Source: Rhipidocladum racemiflorum
Taxonomy: Eukaryota; Streptophyta; Magnoliopsida; Poales; Poaceae
DNA: 64,000 nt
Direction of reading: 5' to 3'
Assembly (NCBI GenBank): GCA_036346355.1
Contig: CM070576.1
Coordinates: 57,583,712-57,647,711 of the forward strand
How positions within the stretch are numbered: the stretch's first letter is position 1; every line of letters begins with the position of its first letter. This document shows positions 22,659 to 33,300 of the stretch, one piece after another. The notes beneath the pieces were generated by a model. It was not told the DNA's origin, did not search any database, and saw only the letters and a program-made list of their open reading frames with translations. The position numbers and the translations under genes were made by a program.

Positions 22659-23342
22659 TCAACCGCCAATCACATCATGAGGAGTGAGAGTGTCAAGTTT
22701 GGCGTCGCGGATGAGTTGCACAAGATTGCGGTTGGTGGGGGTGATTACTCGAAGAATGATCTTGACAATTGCTTTGTCGGTGAGCTCGGTGCTTCCAAGT
22801 CCCTTTGCTTGATTCACTAGCACCATTAAGCGATCAAACATCTTGGTGTAGCACTCTCCTTCTTCCAAAGTGAATCGGCTTAGTTCTCCAATGATAAGCT
22901 CGATCTTCGATTCACGAACACTTGATACACCTTCATGGGACACCATCAATCTTTCCCATATATCCTTAGCATTGTCAAGGCCATCGACTCGGTTGAATTC
23001 GGAGTCGCTCAAAGCATTAAACAAGGCATTGACGGCCAAGTCGTTGAAGTGTTGAGCTTTGTCTTCCTCGGAGGTGAGATTGTTGGGGTTTGCGGGCTTG
23101 AAACCTGTTTCAACAATCTTCCAAATGCAAGGGTGAAGTGATCTCAATGCATCTTCATCTTGTGTTTCCATGCCGCATAGCGAGTGCCATCGAAATGAGG
23201 CGCTCGGCGAGACGAGACGGAAACATAAGATGAGGAGTTTGAGACTCAAAGAGGAATAATCTAAAGGAATTGCAACCCCTATACCGGAACCGGAGGCTTT
23301 CTCATGGCCATGGGTTTCGGTAACCTTCTCTATTTCTGACAT
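22659..23342 (-). pseudogene. Copia gag N-terminal domain (UBN2-type)
   Basis: Starts MSEIEKVTETHGHEKASGSG at 23342, 42 bp from the primer site, and runs 227 residues. It contains NALFNALSDSEFNRVDGLDN, AKDIWERLMVSHEGVSSVRE and GECYTKMFDRLMVLVNQAKG, the conserved core of the UBN2 gag family that assembles virus-like particles. The stop at 22659 comes early, and the rest of gag lies in other frames. Confidence 0.85.
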
Positions 23343-23383
23343 CTTTGGTTCTCCAAGCGGTTAAGCCAAAATAAAGGAGATTT

Positions 23384-23397
23384 GGCTCTGATACCAA
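23384..23397 (-). other. Primer binding site (initiator-tRNA-Met type) of the copia element
   Basis: Minus-strand TTGGTATCAGAGCC, complementary to the 3' end of plant initiator tRNA-Met, one base from the 5' LTR. Confidence 0.92.
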
Positions 23398-23398
23398 T

Positions 23399-24780
23399 TG
23401 AAAGGCCCAACGATGTCGCCTAGAGGGGGGGTGAATAGGCGGAATAAAATTTACGCCGGAATAAAAACACCGAGCAGGTCAACCGGATTGTCAGGTATTT
23501 GGTCCGGATACTCGCTTGTCCTGAGTCTCGGTATTGGGACGGACTCTCCGGGTTAGCTGCTCGGGGCGCAACAAAAACTACTCTAGCAAGCACAATAAAT
23601 TACTAGAAAAGGAAGGCAAGAACAACCTAGACAATTGCTTAGAAAGGATTTGAATTTAAAGCTAAGCAAAGAGCTAGATCTAACTTAACAAATTCAAATC
23701 CAAGGAGCAAGACTAGGAAGTAAAAGAGAGAGAGGGAGACGCGATAATTCACCGAAGTTCGGATTCTTGAAGGGAATCCTACGTCTCCGTTGAGGTGGCT
23801 CGGTCACACTTGAGCCGGGTCTCTTTCAACCCGCTTTCCTCCCGGTGTTGCACAAATGCACTCGCCGGCTTCACTTCTTGTCCCTTTCCTTTCGGAGGCG
23901 AGACTCGCCTTCACAAACGACCGGGGCTCACCACACAAGTTGGTAGCTCCCGGTGACTCCTAGCCGTCTAGGAGACCTTCAACCTCCAAGAGTAAAAGTA
24001 CCACGAAGAATCGCTTGGAGGATGAACTAGTGCTCAACAACTAGAAATAAATGCACCTAGCACTTTGCTTCTTCCTCTCCTCACCAAAAGAATCAACAAC
24101 CAAATTAATTGGTGGGAGGAAGTGAGGGCTCTATTGAATGCTTAGAGATGGTTAGGAATGGCTTGAATGCTGCTATGAATGAGCTCAATAGAGATCCTAG
24201 CCGTTGGAGTGGAGTGGAGGCTTTAAATACCCTTTTTGAAAACTAGCCGTTACTCCTGTTTTTGAACAGGACGGAGTGTCCGGACAGATAACCGGAGACT
24301 CGGGTTATCCGGAGACTCGGACCAAATGTCCGGATACTCGGACCACCGAATCGAGGCAGCGAGAGGTCCAACCGGAGACTCGGACCAAAAGTCGGATACT
24401 CGGATTGAATCCGAGACTCGGCCGAAACCGGAGACTCGGGTTACCTGATTCGGTTTTAATTTGAAACTTTTCAAAACCAAATGTAGGAGTGCTAATTAGA
24501 GATGCAGTAAATGATGTTGAGCACATGCACATCCTAAAGTCGATTTCTCGTCATACCCTCTTAATAGTACGGCTATCCTTAAGACACAAATAAATAAAAT
24601 TATTACAACTTTGGTCTTGATGCCGTCCTTTTGATTTTAAGTAGTTGTAGGGGCGTCCAATGTCGTTCCAAGCTCGATAAGATCTCGATCTCTGCAGTAT
24701 TCTTGGATAAAACATTAGATCTCTTTAATTGTGTCATCATTAATCACCAAAACAAATTGAGGGGCCTAGATGCACTTTCA
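23399..24780 (-). repeat. 5' LTR of the copia element
   Basis: Ends as in the partner LTR. Most of its length is nearly identical to 13486-14878, but the palindrome clusters (23476-23566 and 24269-24450) carry many one- to three-base losses and no perfect CCGGA-N3-TCCGG dyad remains. TATTTAA on the minus strand lies at 24223-24229. Confidence 0.93.
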
Positions 24781-24785
24781 ATCCC

Positions 24786-25010
24786 GCGGCTACTGTCCAA
24801 GGGTTTGAGGGTGACTGGGCGCAGGCGGAGGAGCGAGTTCATGATGCCTCCGAGCAGGTTGCCGCCCAGCTAGCGATGGAGAATCCCCAGATGGAGGCGG
24901 TGGCGGAGGACGTGGCGATGGTGCTGGACGTGGCCCCCCCTGCTGAAGACGTGGCGGCGGCCGAGGAGGCGGCAGATGACGCGGAGGACCCTCCAGCACC
25001 CCCTCAGTAG
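24786..25010 (+). pseudogene. C-terminal part of the gypsy accessory gene, beyond the copia insertion
   Basis: Continues the interrupted plus-strand gene with VQGFEGDWAQAEERVHDASE, then an acidic Ala/Glu/Val-rich end (VAEDVAMVLDVAPPAEDVAA) closing APPQ-stop at 25008-25010. Such Ala/Glu-rich, helix-forming C-termini are usual in these accessory proteins. Joined across the copia element after removing one ATCCC copy, the reading continues from the 13485 side. Confidence 0.65.
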
Positions 25011-25671
25011 CTTTTTTTTCTTTTCTCTTTCGGTCGTGCCTGTAAAAGACTCTAAATGCAAGACGCTTTTTAAATGAAACAGGAGCACCGGCTTCCTGCC
25101 ACGTCGCTTAGAGACTGCTCTCTACTTTAACTTTCTAGCCTCACGCAAGCGAGCACGTGACCGCTCAAAAACTCAGAGTTTTGCACCAGGGGGTCTTTTT
25201 CCTTGGATCCCTTGCCTTAGCAAAATTTTCCTCCCAGACGGCCTCTAGGGAGCAGGCGCTCAGCGAGTCGCGGCAAGACTTGGGTTTTTGACAATGGTGC
25301 TCGAGTCGCGACTCCATGAGGGGCACCCGGAGTGTCACGACCGTACTGGGGGTCGTGCCGAGCTAGCCATTCAACCGCCCATTCCTGCACGACGCTCTCA
25401 CTTAGCGGCTCCACCTTTGCCACCGGGCTTTTGCAAGGCAGGAAGGTTCCATGAGCAAGCGCCCTGGCGCTGCTCAACAGCGAGAAAGAGATCGAAAAGG
25501 AAAAGGGGCAACAAGAACAACAACTTCGGACAATCGGAAAACGAATATTAATTTCAAACAGAAGGCCTCCCCCAACCAGCAGTGGAGAGGAAGACACCCT
25601 CCGGCCGGTTGGGGGACGGAGCCAGGGACTTACAACCGATCAAGGGTAGAACTTGCGCAGGTTTTCTATAT
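25011..25671. other. Spacer between convergent accessory gene and integrase end
   Basis: Holds the 3' flank of the accessory gene (T-rich start, possible poly-A region AAATGAAAC near 25071) and the 3' flank of pol. No further domain recognised. Confidence 0.5.
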
Positions 25672-26719
25672 TCAGGAGTTCGCGGCTCCTCGCCGTCCTC
25701 GATTAGCTGGCTGACCGCCCCGGGGCGATCGAGACCACCTTGAAGGGTCCCTCCCACTGGGAGACAGTTTATGCGACCGGCATGCGATCGGATTTTTCGC
25801 AAGACCAGGTCGCCCAACGCGATGTTCTCTCATTGACCGGGAGGCGTGGTACCGCTGAGACTTTTTGGTACCTTGCGGCTCGCAAAGCCGCACGATCACG
25901 CGACTCTTCCAGGAGGTTGACGTCGTCTCGGCGCAGACCCTCCTGCTCCTCTTCCGTGAATGCCACAACGCGGGGTGATCCCAGTTCCAATTCAGAAGGG
26001 AGAATACGGCTGCGCCGTGAGACCAGGAAGAAAGGAGTTTCCCCGGTAGCCCGGCTAGGAGTGGTCCGAAGTGACCACAACACAGCCGGGAGCTCTTCAG
26101 TCCATCGGGCGCCACGCTTGTGGAGTCGATCGAACGCCCGGGTCTTGAGGCCCTTCAGCACCAGTGCGTTGGCCCGCTCGACCTGGCCGTTGCTCTTGGG
26201 GTGGGCGACCGAGGCAAAGCAGACCTTGGTGCCCATCTCTTCACAGAAATCTAAGAAGGCCGCGCTGGTGAACTGTGCGCCGTTGTCGGTGATGATGCGG
26301 TTGGCGACCCCAAAGCGAGCGAATATCCCTTGCATGAACTTGACCGCAGCTGCGGCGGTGATGGACCTCACTGCCTCTGCTTCCACCCATTTAGTGAATT
26401 TGTCGATGGCGACGAACAGATGGGTGTAGCCCACTGTGGCCCGCGGGAACGGGCCCAGGATATCCAGCCCCCAGACCGCGAAGGGCCAAGAGAGCGGGAT
26501 AGTTTGCAGAGCTTGTGCCGGTTGGTGGATCTGCCTGGCGTGGAACTGGCACGCTTCGCATCTCCTCACCAGCTCGCAAGCATCCTGGAGGGCGGTCGGC
26601 CAATAGAACCCTAGACGGAAACCTTTTCCCGCCATCGTTCGCCCGGACACATGGCTCCCGCACACGCCTCCATGGATATCAGAGAGCAACCGCTCCCCTC
26701 TTCCCGGAAAGTGATGCAC
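25672..26719 (-). pseudogene. Gypsy integrase of the nested Tat element
   Basis: Frame 25769-26719 runs 316 residues. The zinc finger is complete (HGGVCGSHVSG, C..C in VRRCEACQFHAR). The catalytic triad is complete: Asp in WGLDILGPFPRA, Asp in IITDNGAQF, Glu in HPKSNGQVERANALVL. Then come WTEELPAVLWSLRTTPSRAT and FFLVSRRSRILPSELELGSP. This is the best preserved enzyme of the element, but the end is out of frame (overlapping frame 25672-26115) and the upstream pol frames are broken. Confidence 0.9.
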
Positions 26720-27033
26720 TTGGAAGAATTCCGTTCTTACCCTGGCTGCATACGTTCCCGCCCACCAGGGTATAGCACTTGGCCTTTCGTGCTACCTTCT
26801 CTCGCCGACGCATCATCATCGGGGCACACTTGATCCCGCAGTAGGCCAGGATCGGATCCATCCATGTGCCTTCCCGGTCAAGTACAGCGACCACGAAGTG
26901 GTCGTCCGGGTACTCCGCCTGGCCGGGCGTTTCCGCCGGATCCGCTTCCCCTCCAGAGGCGAGGGCTGAAGCGGCATCACCATCGTCCCCACCGGAAACG
27001 GGGGCTGCAATGGACGGTCGCGGAAGCCTTTCT

Positions 27034-27636
27034 TCAAAGACCCCGACCGGTACAGGAGATCTGGTTGAGGCGGTGGGCGAGCTTGTTCGCCAGTGGTTGT
27101 CGCGTCGTGGGATGTGGGTATATCCCAACCCTTCGGCAAGCCGCTTCCACTTTCTCGACCTCCGCCAGGTACGCCGCCATGACGGGGTCAGGGCAGGAAA
27201 AATCCTTCCTTGCTTGATTGATGACCAACAGGGAGTCGCCCTTAACCTGTAGGCGTCGGACACCGATGGCTGCGGCGGCCCGAAGCCCAGCCAACAAGCC
27301 CTCGTACTCGGCGACGTTGTTAGTGGCCTTAAAGTCGAGGATGACCACGTATTTGAGGGGGTCCCCGGTCGGAGAAACCAGGAGGACCCCTGCTCCCGCG
27401 CCTTCCAGCCTGAAGGACCCGTCGAAGAAGAGTGTCCAAGGGGAGGGCACAGGGTCCTCTTCAACTTCGGACTCGGCGGGAGTCCACTCGACGACGAAGT
27501 CCACTAATCTTTGACTTTTTATAGCAGTGCGAGGGGCGAACTTGATGCCGAACTCCCCCAGCTCGACAGACCACTTTGCGATGCGGCCCTCCGCTTCCCG
27601 GTTGTGGAGGATCTCGCAGGGGTAGGAGGAGATCAC
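27034..27636 (-). pseudogene. Connection and second RNase H of the nested gypsy element
   Basis: Reads GRIAKWSVELGEFGIKFAPR and SQRLVDFVVEWTPAESE, the end of RNase H 1 and the connection. Then comes a second RNase H: WTLFFDGSFRLEGAGAGVLL, NNVAEYEGLLAGLRAAAAIG and KGDSLLVINQARKDF, with the catalytic Asp, Glu and Asp. The C-terminal part changes frame near 27140, so the last catalytic Asp of the usual DxxAN motif is not cleanly visible here. Confidence 0.85.
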
Positions 27637-28660
27637 CGTGATCTCTCTCCTCGAAAGTAGTGGCGCAGACTTCCTCGACGCTTATCAAGACGGGCGTACA
27701 CCATCTTCTGAGCTTGAGGGTACCTCGTTTCCGCGTCATGGAGCACCTTGCTGATATAGTAGACCGGCCGTTGAATCCCTTCCCGCTCCGCCACCAGCGC
27801 TGCACTCACCACGGAGGGGCTAGCCGCTACGTATAATAAAGAACGGCTCGCCGGCCAGGGGCGACTAATCTGGGGAGGAGAGGCACTCCTTCAGATCTTC
27901 GAATGCCCGCTGCGCTTCTGGGGTCCATTCAAATGAGTTGGTCTTCTTCAACAACTTGAACAATGTGAGCTTTTCTCCCCCAGCCGGGCTATGAATCGGC
28001 CAAGGGAGGCTAGCCGGCCAGTCAAGCACTGCAGTTGCTTGAGCCGGGTGGGCGGCTGCATCCGCTCAATCGCTTCTATCTTTTCCGGATTGACCTCGAT
28101 CCCACGACTGGAGACCAGGAACCCGAGTAGCTTCCCGGACGAAACACCAAACATACACTTTTCGGGATTCACTTTATACAATATTCTCGAGGCGGAGAAG
28201 GTTTCTTCTAGGTCCTGAACGAGCTCATCGGTCTTTTTTGTTTTTACCACCAAATCATCAACATACACTTCCAGATTCTTCCCTATTTGGGGCCGAAACA
28301 CTATGTGCATGGCCCGCTGATAGGTGGCGCCAGCGTTCTTCAGCCCGAAAGGCATCTTGACATAGCAGTATACACCGAGAGGAGTCACAAAGCAGCTTTC
28401 TCTTCATCTTCTTGCGCCATGCTGATCTGGTGGTAGCCGGAGTAGGCATCGAGGAAGCACAAAGCTTCGCACCCCGCCGTGGAGTCAACGACGATGTCTA
28501 TCCGCGGAAGGGGGTATGGGTCCTTGGGGCAGGCTTTGTTGAGATCGGTGAAGTCGATGCACATTCGCCACTTCCCGTTGGACTTCCTCACGAGGACGGG
28601 GTTGGCTACCACTCGGATAGGCGGCCTCCCGCACAATCTTGGCAGACAAAGCTTTTCCAC
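27637..28660 (-). pseudogene. Reverse transcriptase and first RNase H of the nested gypsy element
   Basis: 28385-28660: NPVLVRKSNGKWRMCIDFTD, LNKACPKDPYPLPRID, FLDAYSGYHQI. 27948-28388 continues with YVKMPFGLKNAGATYQRAM, the catalytic YVDDLVVKTKK, KCMFGVSSGKLLGFLVSSRG. The two frames join with a shift near 28385. RNase H 1 lies in 27637-27947 in yet other frames. Sequence is typical of RIRE2-like Tat elements. Confidence 0.88.
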
Positions 28661-29076
28661 CTCGTCCCGAATGGCATCCTGTCGCCGCTCTGGCGCTGCC
28701 AGTCGGATCTTTGCCGAACCGTGCGCTTCCAGGGAGCGTTGTTAATCGGTGCTCGATCACCTCCTGGGACCCGGTCATTTCTGATGGTTCCCAGGCGAAC
28801 ACATCCAGGTTAGACCGGAGGAAGGTGACGAGCGTGTCTTCCTATTTGGCGCTGAGGTCAGTGCCGATCTTGACGACCTTGCCCGAGCCATCCTCGCCCA
28901 CGGGGACCGCCTTTGCCTCGCCCGAGGGTCTGGGCGGAGCGCGGGTCTTGGCCGAGGGGGAGACCGGGTTGTCGTCCTTGTCGTGTCTTTGGCCGAAAGG
29001 TGGTGCCCGGCCAGATCCTGCACCGCTGGTCGAGGCGCAGGGCTTCCGTCTATCCACCTTCATCGTAATTGGACCC

Positions 29077-29759
29077 TCAGCCCGGATTTTCACCAAAGAT
29101 GTAGGCGTAATGGGCCACTGCCATGAACTTGACCAGGGCCGGGCGGCCGAGCAAGGCATTGTAGGGGAGGTCGAAATCAGCGACCTCAAAATCCACCAGC
29201 TCTGTCCGGAAGTTCTCCGAACCTCCGAACGTAACCGGCAACCGGACTTGTCCCAGGGGTAGGAGTCCCACCCGGGCAACTCAGAAAAGCTGGGGGCCGG
29301 ACGCAGCTTTCGTCAGACGGGATTTGGAGCGCTGGTACGCTCCAACGGATAGCGAGTTGATGGCACGCCTCCATCAACCAGACCCGCCACTTTGCGCTGC
29401 GAACCGTGGGAGACACCACGATCGGAGATGGCCAGGGGCGGCGGTATTCTCGGGTGGTCGGCCCGATCGAAAGTGATCGCACGCCCGACCACTTCATGGC
29501 GGCCCGCCCCGGAGGATGACGTTGTGGCACACACCTGCCTCAGATCCCGCTTGTACTGCGAGTTCGATGAGTAGGTGGCGGAGCCACCATGTATAAACGC
29601 CACCGTGCGCTCCGCCTGCTGGAAGGCTAGCGGAGCCGCATCTTCGTCGTCTTCGTCTTCGCGATCTTTCTCATGGCGTTTCTTGAGCCGCCTGTCGACC
29701 AGCTTGGACACAACTTGGCGCCTCCAAGTCGTGGTCCGCTTGTTCGATGGATGGGGCAA
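29077..29759 (-). pseudogene. Protease region of the nested gypsy element
   Basis: Minus-strand 29313-29759 shows AERTVAFIHGGSATYSSNSQ, AITFDRADHPRIPPPLAISD and the active-site-like VAGLVDGG. A frame change follows, and the C-terminal half is 29077-29271: LPLGQVRLPVTFGGSENFRT, then DLPYNALLGRPALVKFMAVA. The order and motifs match Tat proteases. Confidence 0.8.
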
Positions 29760-31216
29760 TAGGGCTTGCCGCCATCGTTTTCGCGGGCGGCGACGGTCCT
29801 CGCGGTCGCCGCGCTTACCTCGGCGCTTCGCTGGTCCCGATCATCATGACGCCGGGATTTGGGCTCGGCCAGCGACCAAGACCTCCTAGCGGTTGCCTCC
29901 TCCGCTTTTTCTTTTCTTCTTGCGGTCGGAGGACTTCGAGGCGCCAAAGATCGCCGAGTCGCAGGTTTTGTCGCGCACTTCCGAAGCTGCCGCCTGGCGC
30001 ACTTGTGACCCAGGGAGAACAAATCACACGTGGTTGAGATGACGCGCGGGGCCATCATTTCCCGCATCTTCCGGTCTCGGACCCTCCTGAAAGCGATAAT
30101 CACCGATCGCCAGAGATCCGGGGATCGTGGTTGCGGCGATGGCTGAACCGCGGATGAACTCTCTCGTGGACTCCCGCCTCGCTGCTCCAGGCGTGGAGGT
30201 CGTCCTCCACACCCGGTTGAGCGTAAGAGCCCTGAAAGTTGGCGACAAAAATGTCGCATAGTTCCTCCCACGAGTGTACAGAGCCTCGCGGGAGGTTAAG
30301 TAGCCAAGACCGGGCAGAGCCCGTCAGCGACGTCGGGAGGTAGTTGGCCATGACCTTCTCGGACCCTCCCGCCGCACGCACCACCGTGGTATAGATTTGC
30401 AGGAACTCCTCCGGGTTGGTGGTACCGTCATACTTCTCGATGGAGGCGGGGCGGAATCTCTCCGGCCATGTGGCTTGCCGAAGGCGGAGAGAGAACGCCT
30501 GGCATCCAACGTTGTAGGGAGCGTCGTTCGCCAGCCCCTCGATCCTGAGGAGAGGATGAGGAGTGCGACCCTGCGCTTCCACCAGAGTCCGAGGGAGGAG
30601 CCCCCTGCCTTGCGCCCTCGCGACATTCGTGAAGGACACGACGCAGGTCACCGTCTCGCTGACGCCGCCTCTCATCAAGGCGCGATCGAAGGTCTTCGCG
30701 GTTCCCCCTTGGCTCGGGGGGACCGCGGGAAGAAGCGGAGTCACGTGCCCGTCCCCCCGTTACAGAGGGGGTTGCAACCAGGACTCCCTTCCCCTTGTCC
30801 CGACCCTTGACACCGGGAGGGGTCGTCGTGTGGCGGCTGGAACCTGGCACGTCAGGCGCGCGCGTTCTCTGCCGCCACTCGTCGGAAGCCCCGGCTGGTG
30901 CCGCTTCAACTTGCTGTTGTGCGACGTCCACCAGGTGGACAATATCCCGCAGCCACGGAGTGGCTGGGGTGTTTCCCCCCAGCGCTACTGGGGGATGATC
31001 GAGAAGGAGCCGGGCCGCATGAAGGCTTCGCGCGGGAGTGTCATCCCCCAGCGCCAAGCGCCGCTGGACAGGGTGACCCCCGGGCGTGGGAATCACGTGC
31101 GCTTCTCCTGCGGCGGATGGACCCGGGATGGCCGGTTCCCTCCCCGAATGCCTGGAGCGGCTATGAGCGCCACTTTCTTCGGGCAGATTGCCACGCTTGG
31201 AGTGCGAATCCGCCAT
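29760..31216 (-). pseudogene. Gag of the nested gypsy element
   Basis: Starts MADSHSKRGNLPEESGAHSR at 31216, 76 bp from the primer site. A long Pro/Arg/Ser-rich N-terminal part is followed, after a frame change near 30700, by the retrotransposon gag core: WPERFRPASIEKYDGTTNPE, EFLQIYTTVVRAAGGSEKVM and NYLPTSLTGSARSWLLNLPR (30100-30744). A further shift leads into 29627-30271 and the zinc-knuckle area (SLGHKCARRQLRKCA). Not translatable as one protein. Confidence 0.82.
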
Positions 31217-31291
31217 GAAGACAAACGCCCCCTGTTCTGCTTAGCCTCTCGCCTGAAACGGAAGAAAGGGGGGCGATCTAACCACCAATAG

Positions 31292-31309
31292 CCCCTACCT
31301 GGCGCGCCA
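31292..31309 (-). other. Primer binding site of the nested gypsy element
   Basis: Minus-strand TGGCGCGCCAGGTAGGGG, one base from the 5' LTR end; starts with TGG as required to pair with a tRNA CCA end. The exact tRNA is not assigned. Confidence 0.75.
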
Positions 31310-31310
31310 C

Positions 31311-32316
31311 TGTCGGCGTACTAGCCAACAGGCACCTCCGAGACGGGTGCTTATGAGATTCCGACGGGGGGGGCTTTCGGGGCAATCGCCTCAGGGTGGA
31401 AGACGGAGACGGCCGGAGTACCCGGAGGCTCAGGCTAACAGGGGGACGCAAGGGGTTTTACCCAGGTTCAGGCCCTCCGGAGAGTAATAGCCCTAGTCCT
31501 GCCTTTCTTGGTATTGCTTGTGTTCTTACTAGAGAGGATGAAAACCTTACCGCCTCCCGAACCCCTTCTCCCATGCACCCCGGCTTCCTTTTATACTTGG
31601 GCTGCTGGGGGCGCATGGGAGGCTTACACTGCAAGCCATACCCATTACACTGCCACGGGCGTATTTAATGCGCCTGTTACTGTTCTTATGTCGCATTAAT
31701 ATCTACTGCAGCCGTCACAATCCTGCCTCGGGCCCCATGTCCACCAACGCCGCCCGTTCCGTCATGGGGTGACGTCTCCCGTAGTTATGATGCGCCTGGG
31801 GAAGGCGCGCCGCCATGTTGCAGCCTCTATGCTTCCACATTTAATGCGCACGATTCGCATTTAATGTCCTTGATCTCGGCAGGACTATCCCGGGGATGGT
31901 GCGCCCGGCCAGGATCAGAGGTTACGCGGTCCACCGGGCGACCACCTTATCGACGCCAATGCTCGCTCAGACGCCACGTGTCTGGCTGGCGATTACTCTG
32001 CTGGGCGCCCGGCTCGCTCAGACGCCACGTGTCCGCTGGGCGACCACCTTTGTTGGGCGCCAGCTCGCTCAGACGCCACGTGGTTCGCCGGCGACCACCT
32101 TCTTTGGGTGCCCGGCCTGGCTCAGACGCCACGTGTCCGCTGGGGCGACCACCTTAATGGTCGCCCAGCGGCCTGGCCTGTACGCCACGTGCCCGCTAGG
32201 CGACCACCATGGGGCTCTTTCTCTTGCCGTGGCGGTGGGCCCAAGCATGCCCTGGCCGCCACTTGACCGTTTTTTAGTGCGGGGGAGCGGGTACCTTGGT
32301 GTAGAATACGCCGACA
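31311..32316 (-). repeat. 5' LTR of the nested gypsy element (1006 bp)
   Basis: Same ends as 9865-10815. TATAAAA on the minus strand at 31589-31595. A five-unit G-box array spans about 31920-32210, with CACGTG near 31975, 32024, 32074, 32128 and 32183. Confidence 0.93.
31920..32210. repeat. G-box tandem array in the 5' LTR
   Basis: Five units built as CTCAGACGCCACGTG followed by GCGACCACCTT, period about 50-54 bp, each with an intact CACGTG. The partner LTR has about one unit less and fewer intact boxes. Confidence 0.8.
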
Positions 32317-32323
32317 CCATCAT

Positions 32324-32530
32324 TGTTCGACCACTGATCCCTATGTCGATCCATACGCACAGCACGTGCCTGTCAGGTACCTATACCAATCAGAGAATCT
32401 TTCGATCTAGATGTTGCATTATGAACACTGGAAGTCCACCTGGCTGCCACAGGACATGACATGGGAAGAGTACAAGCAACAACAACAGAGGAAGCGTGGT
32501 GATATCATTATCGATAACACGGAGTTGTAG
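32324..32530 (+). pseudogene. C-terminal coding fragment of the interrupted DNA transposon
   Basis: Immediately right of the gypsy TSD one frame reads DPYVDPYAQHVPVRYLYQSE, then a stop, then MTWEEYKQQQQRKRGDIIID and NTEL-stop at 32530. It looks like the end of a transposase-type protein, possibly hAT, whose preceding part lies left of 9864. The assignment is tentative. Confidence 0.35.
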
Positions 32531-33300
32531 TTTTTACCATTCTCATACTACTCGTAGGTACGTCAATGCATAGTTGTCCATGCTTTACATGTTTGTACTC
32601 CTTTTAATTATGCCTCTTGTTGTAAAACATATTCATAGCCCTTCTTGTAATTATTATTTTTACTTCTTCTTGCTATATATGCTGAAATTTCGTATGTGTC
32701 AGTTTTATTTCATGTCTATCATTTGTCATGATAATACATATTGATTGTCAACAATTGTAACTGTCATATTCTGAAAATCAGTCACTGCCAAAATTTCTAA
32801 CTTTACAGTATTTTATGTTAAAATATTTGGTATATTGCATTAGAATAGATAGGATCATATAGAAAACTTTCCAAATGACTTGAACTTCATTTGTTACATT
32901 TGAAAAATCAAAAACAGAATTTACATTAAGGCATTCATCATGACATTACCACTTTCACAATTTTTTAAATTTTTTCATGCTTGATCATCATCTCAAAATT
33001 TTATGGGATTATTAATAATACATCAAAAGCATCCAAAACAAATTTCAAAATTTTTGACATGTTTTCAACCATTTTTTGGTCAGGTTAATTTGATCGAGAT
33101 TTTGGATATTTTGGGTGAAATCTCTGTGATTTCATTCGAAATATCATAAATCTAGATTTTAAAAAAACTGGATTTCAAATTTGGTTTTTGTATTTTGCCC
33201 AAATGTTTTTCGAAATTTCGAGATCTCACAGAAATTTTAGATTTCAGCCACTTCCGAGATACATTCCAAAAACAAAATTTGAAACCTTATACGCGGCGAC
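32531..33300. mobile_element. Right terminal part of the interrupted DNA transposon
   Basis: AT-rich, with words such as TTTCAAAATTTTTGACATG and CGAAATTTCGAGATCTCAC, ending AAAATTTGAAACCTTA. Read from its right end inward it resembles 56917 down to 56340, including GCTTGAT..TCATCT and GAAATTTTAGATTTC. No ORF. Confidence 0.45.

Larger units (their letters stand above)
13486..24780 (-). mobile_element. Complete Ty1/copia element, SIRE/Maximus-like, nested in the gypsy accessory gene
   Basis: LTRs 13486-14878 (1393 bp) and 23399-24780 (1382 bp) start TGAAAGGCCC and end GATGCACTTTCA. A perfect 5-bp TSD, ATCCC, lies at 13481-13485 and 24781-24785. The primer site lies next to the right LTR and the purine tract next to the left one, so transcription runs leftward. 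Order on the minus strand is gag, protease, integrase, RT, RNase H, then about 3 kb with an extra ORF at the env position. The copia domain order, 11.3-kb size, 1.4-kb LTRs and extra 3' ORF fit the SIRE/Maximus lineage (Opie and Ji of maize belong there). Frameshifts disable it. Confidence 0.93.
9865..32316 (-). mobile_element. Complete Ty3/gypsy Tat-lineage (RIRE2-like) element with a nested copia element
   Basis: Two LTRs (9865-10815 and 31311-32316) begin TGTCGGCGTACTAGCC and end ATACGCCGACA, and are bracketed by a perfect 5-bp TSD, CCATC, at 9860-9864 and 32317-32321. On the minus strand, reading from the right LTR, come the primer site, gag, protease, RT, RNase H, second RNase H and integrase, and finally a purine tract and the left LTR. 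Removing the 11.3-kb copia insertion leaves about 11.2 kb, a normal Tat size. An accessory gene runs antisense (plus strand) next to the 3' LTR. Gag and pol carry frameshifts, so the copy is not autonomous now. Confidence 0.93.
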
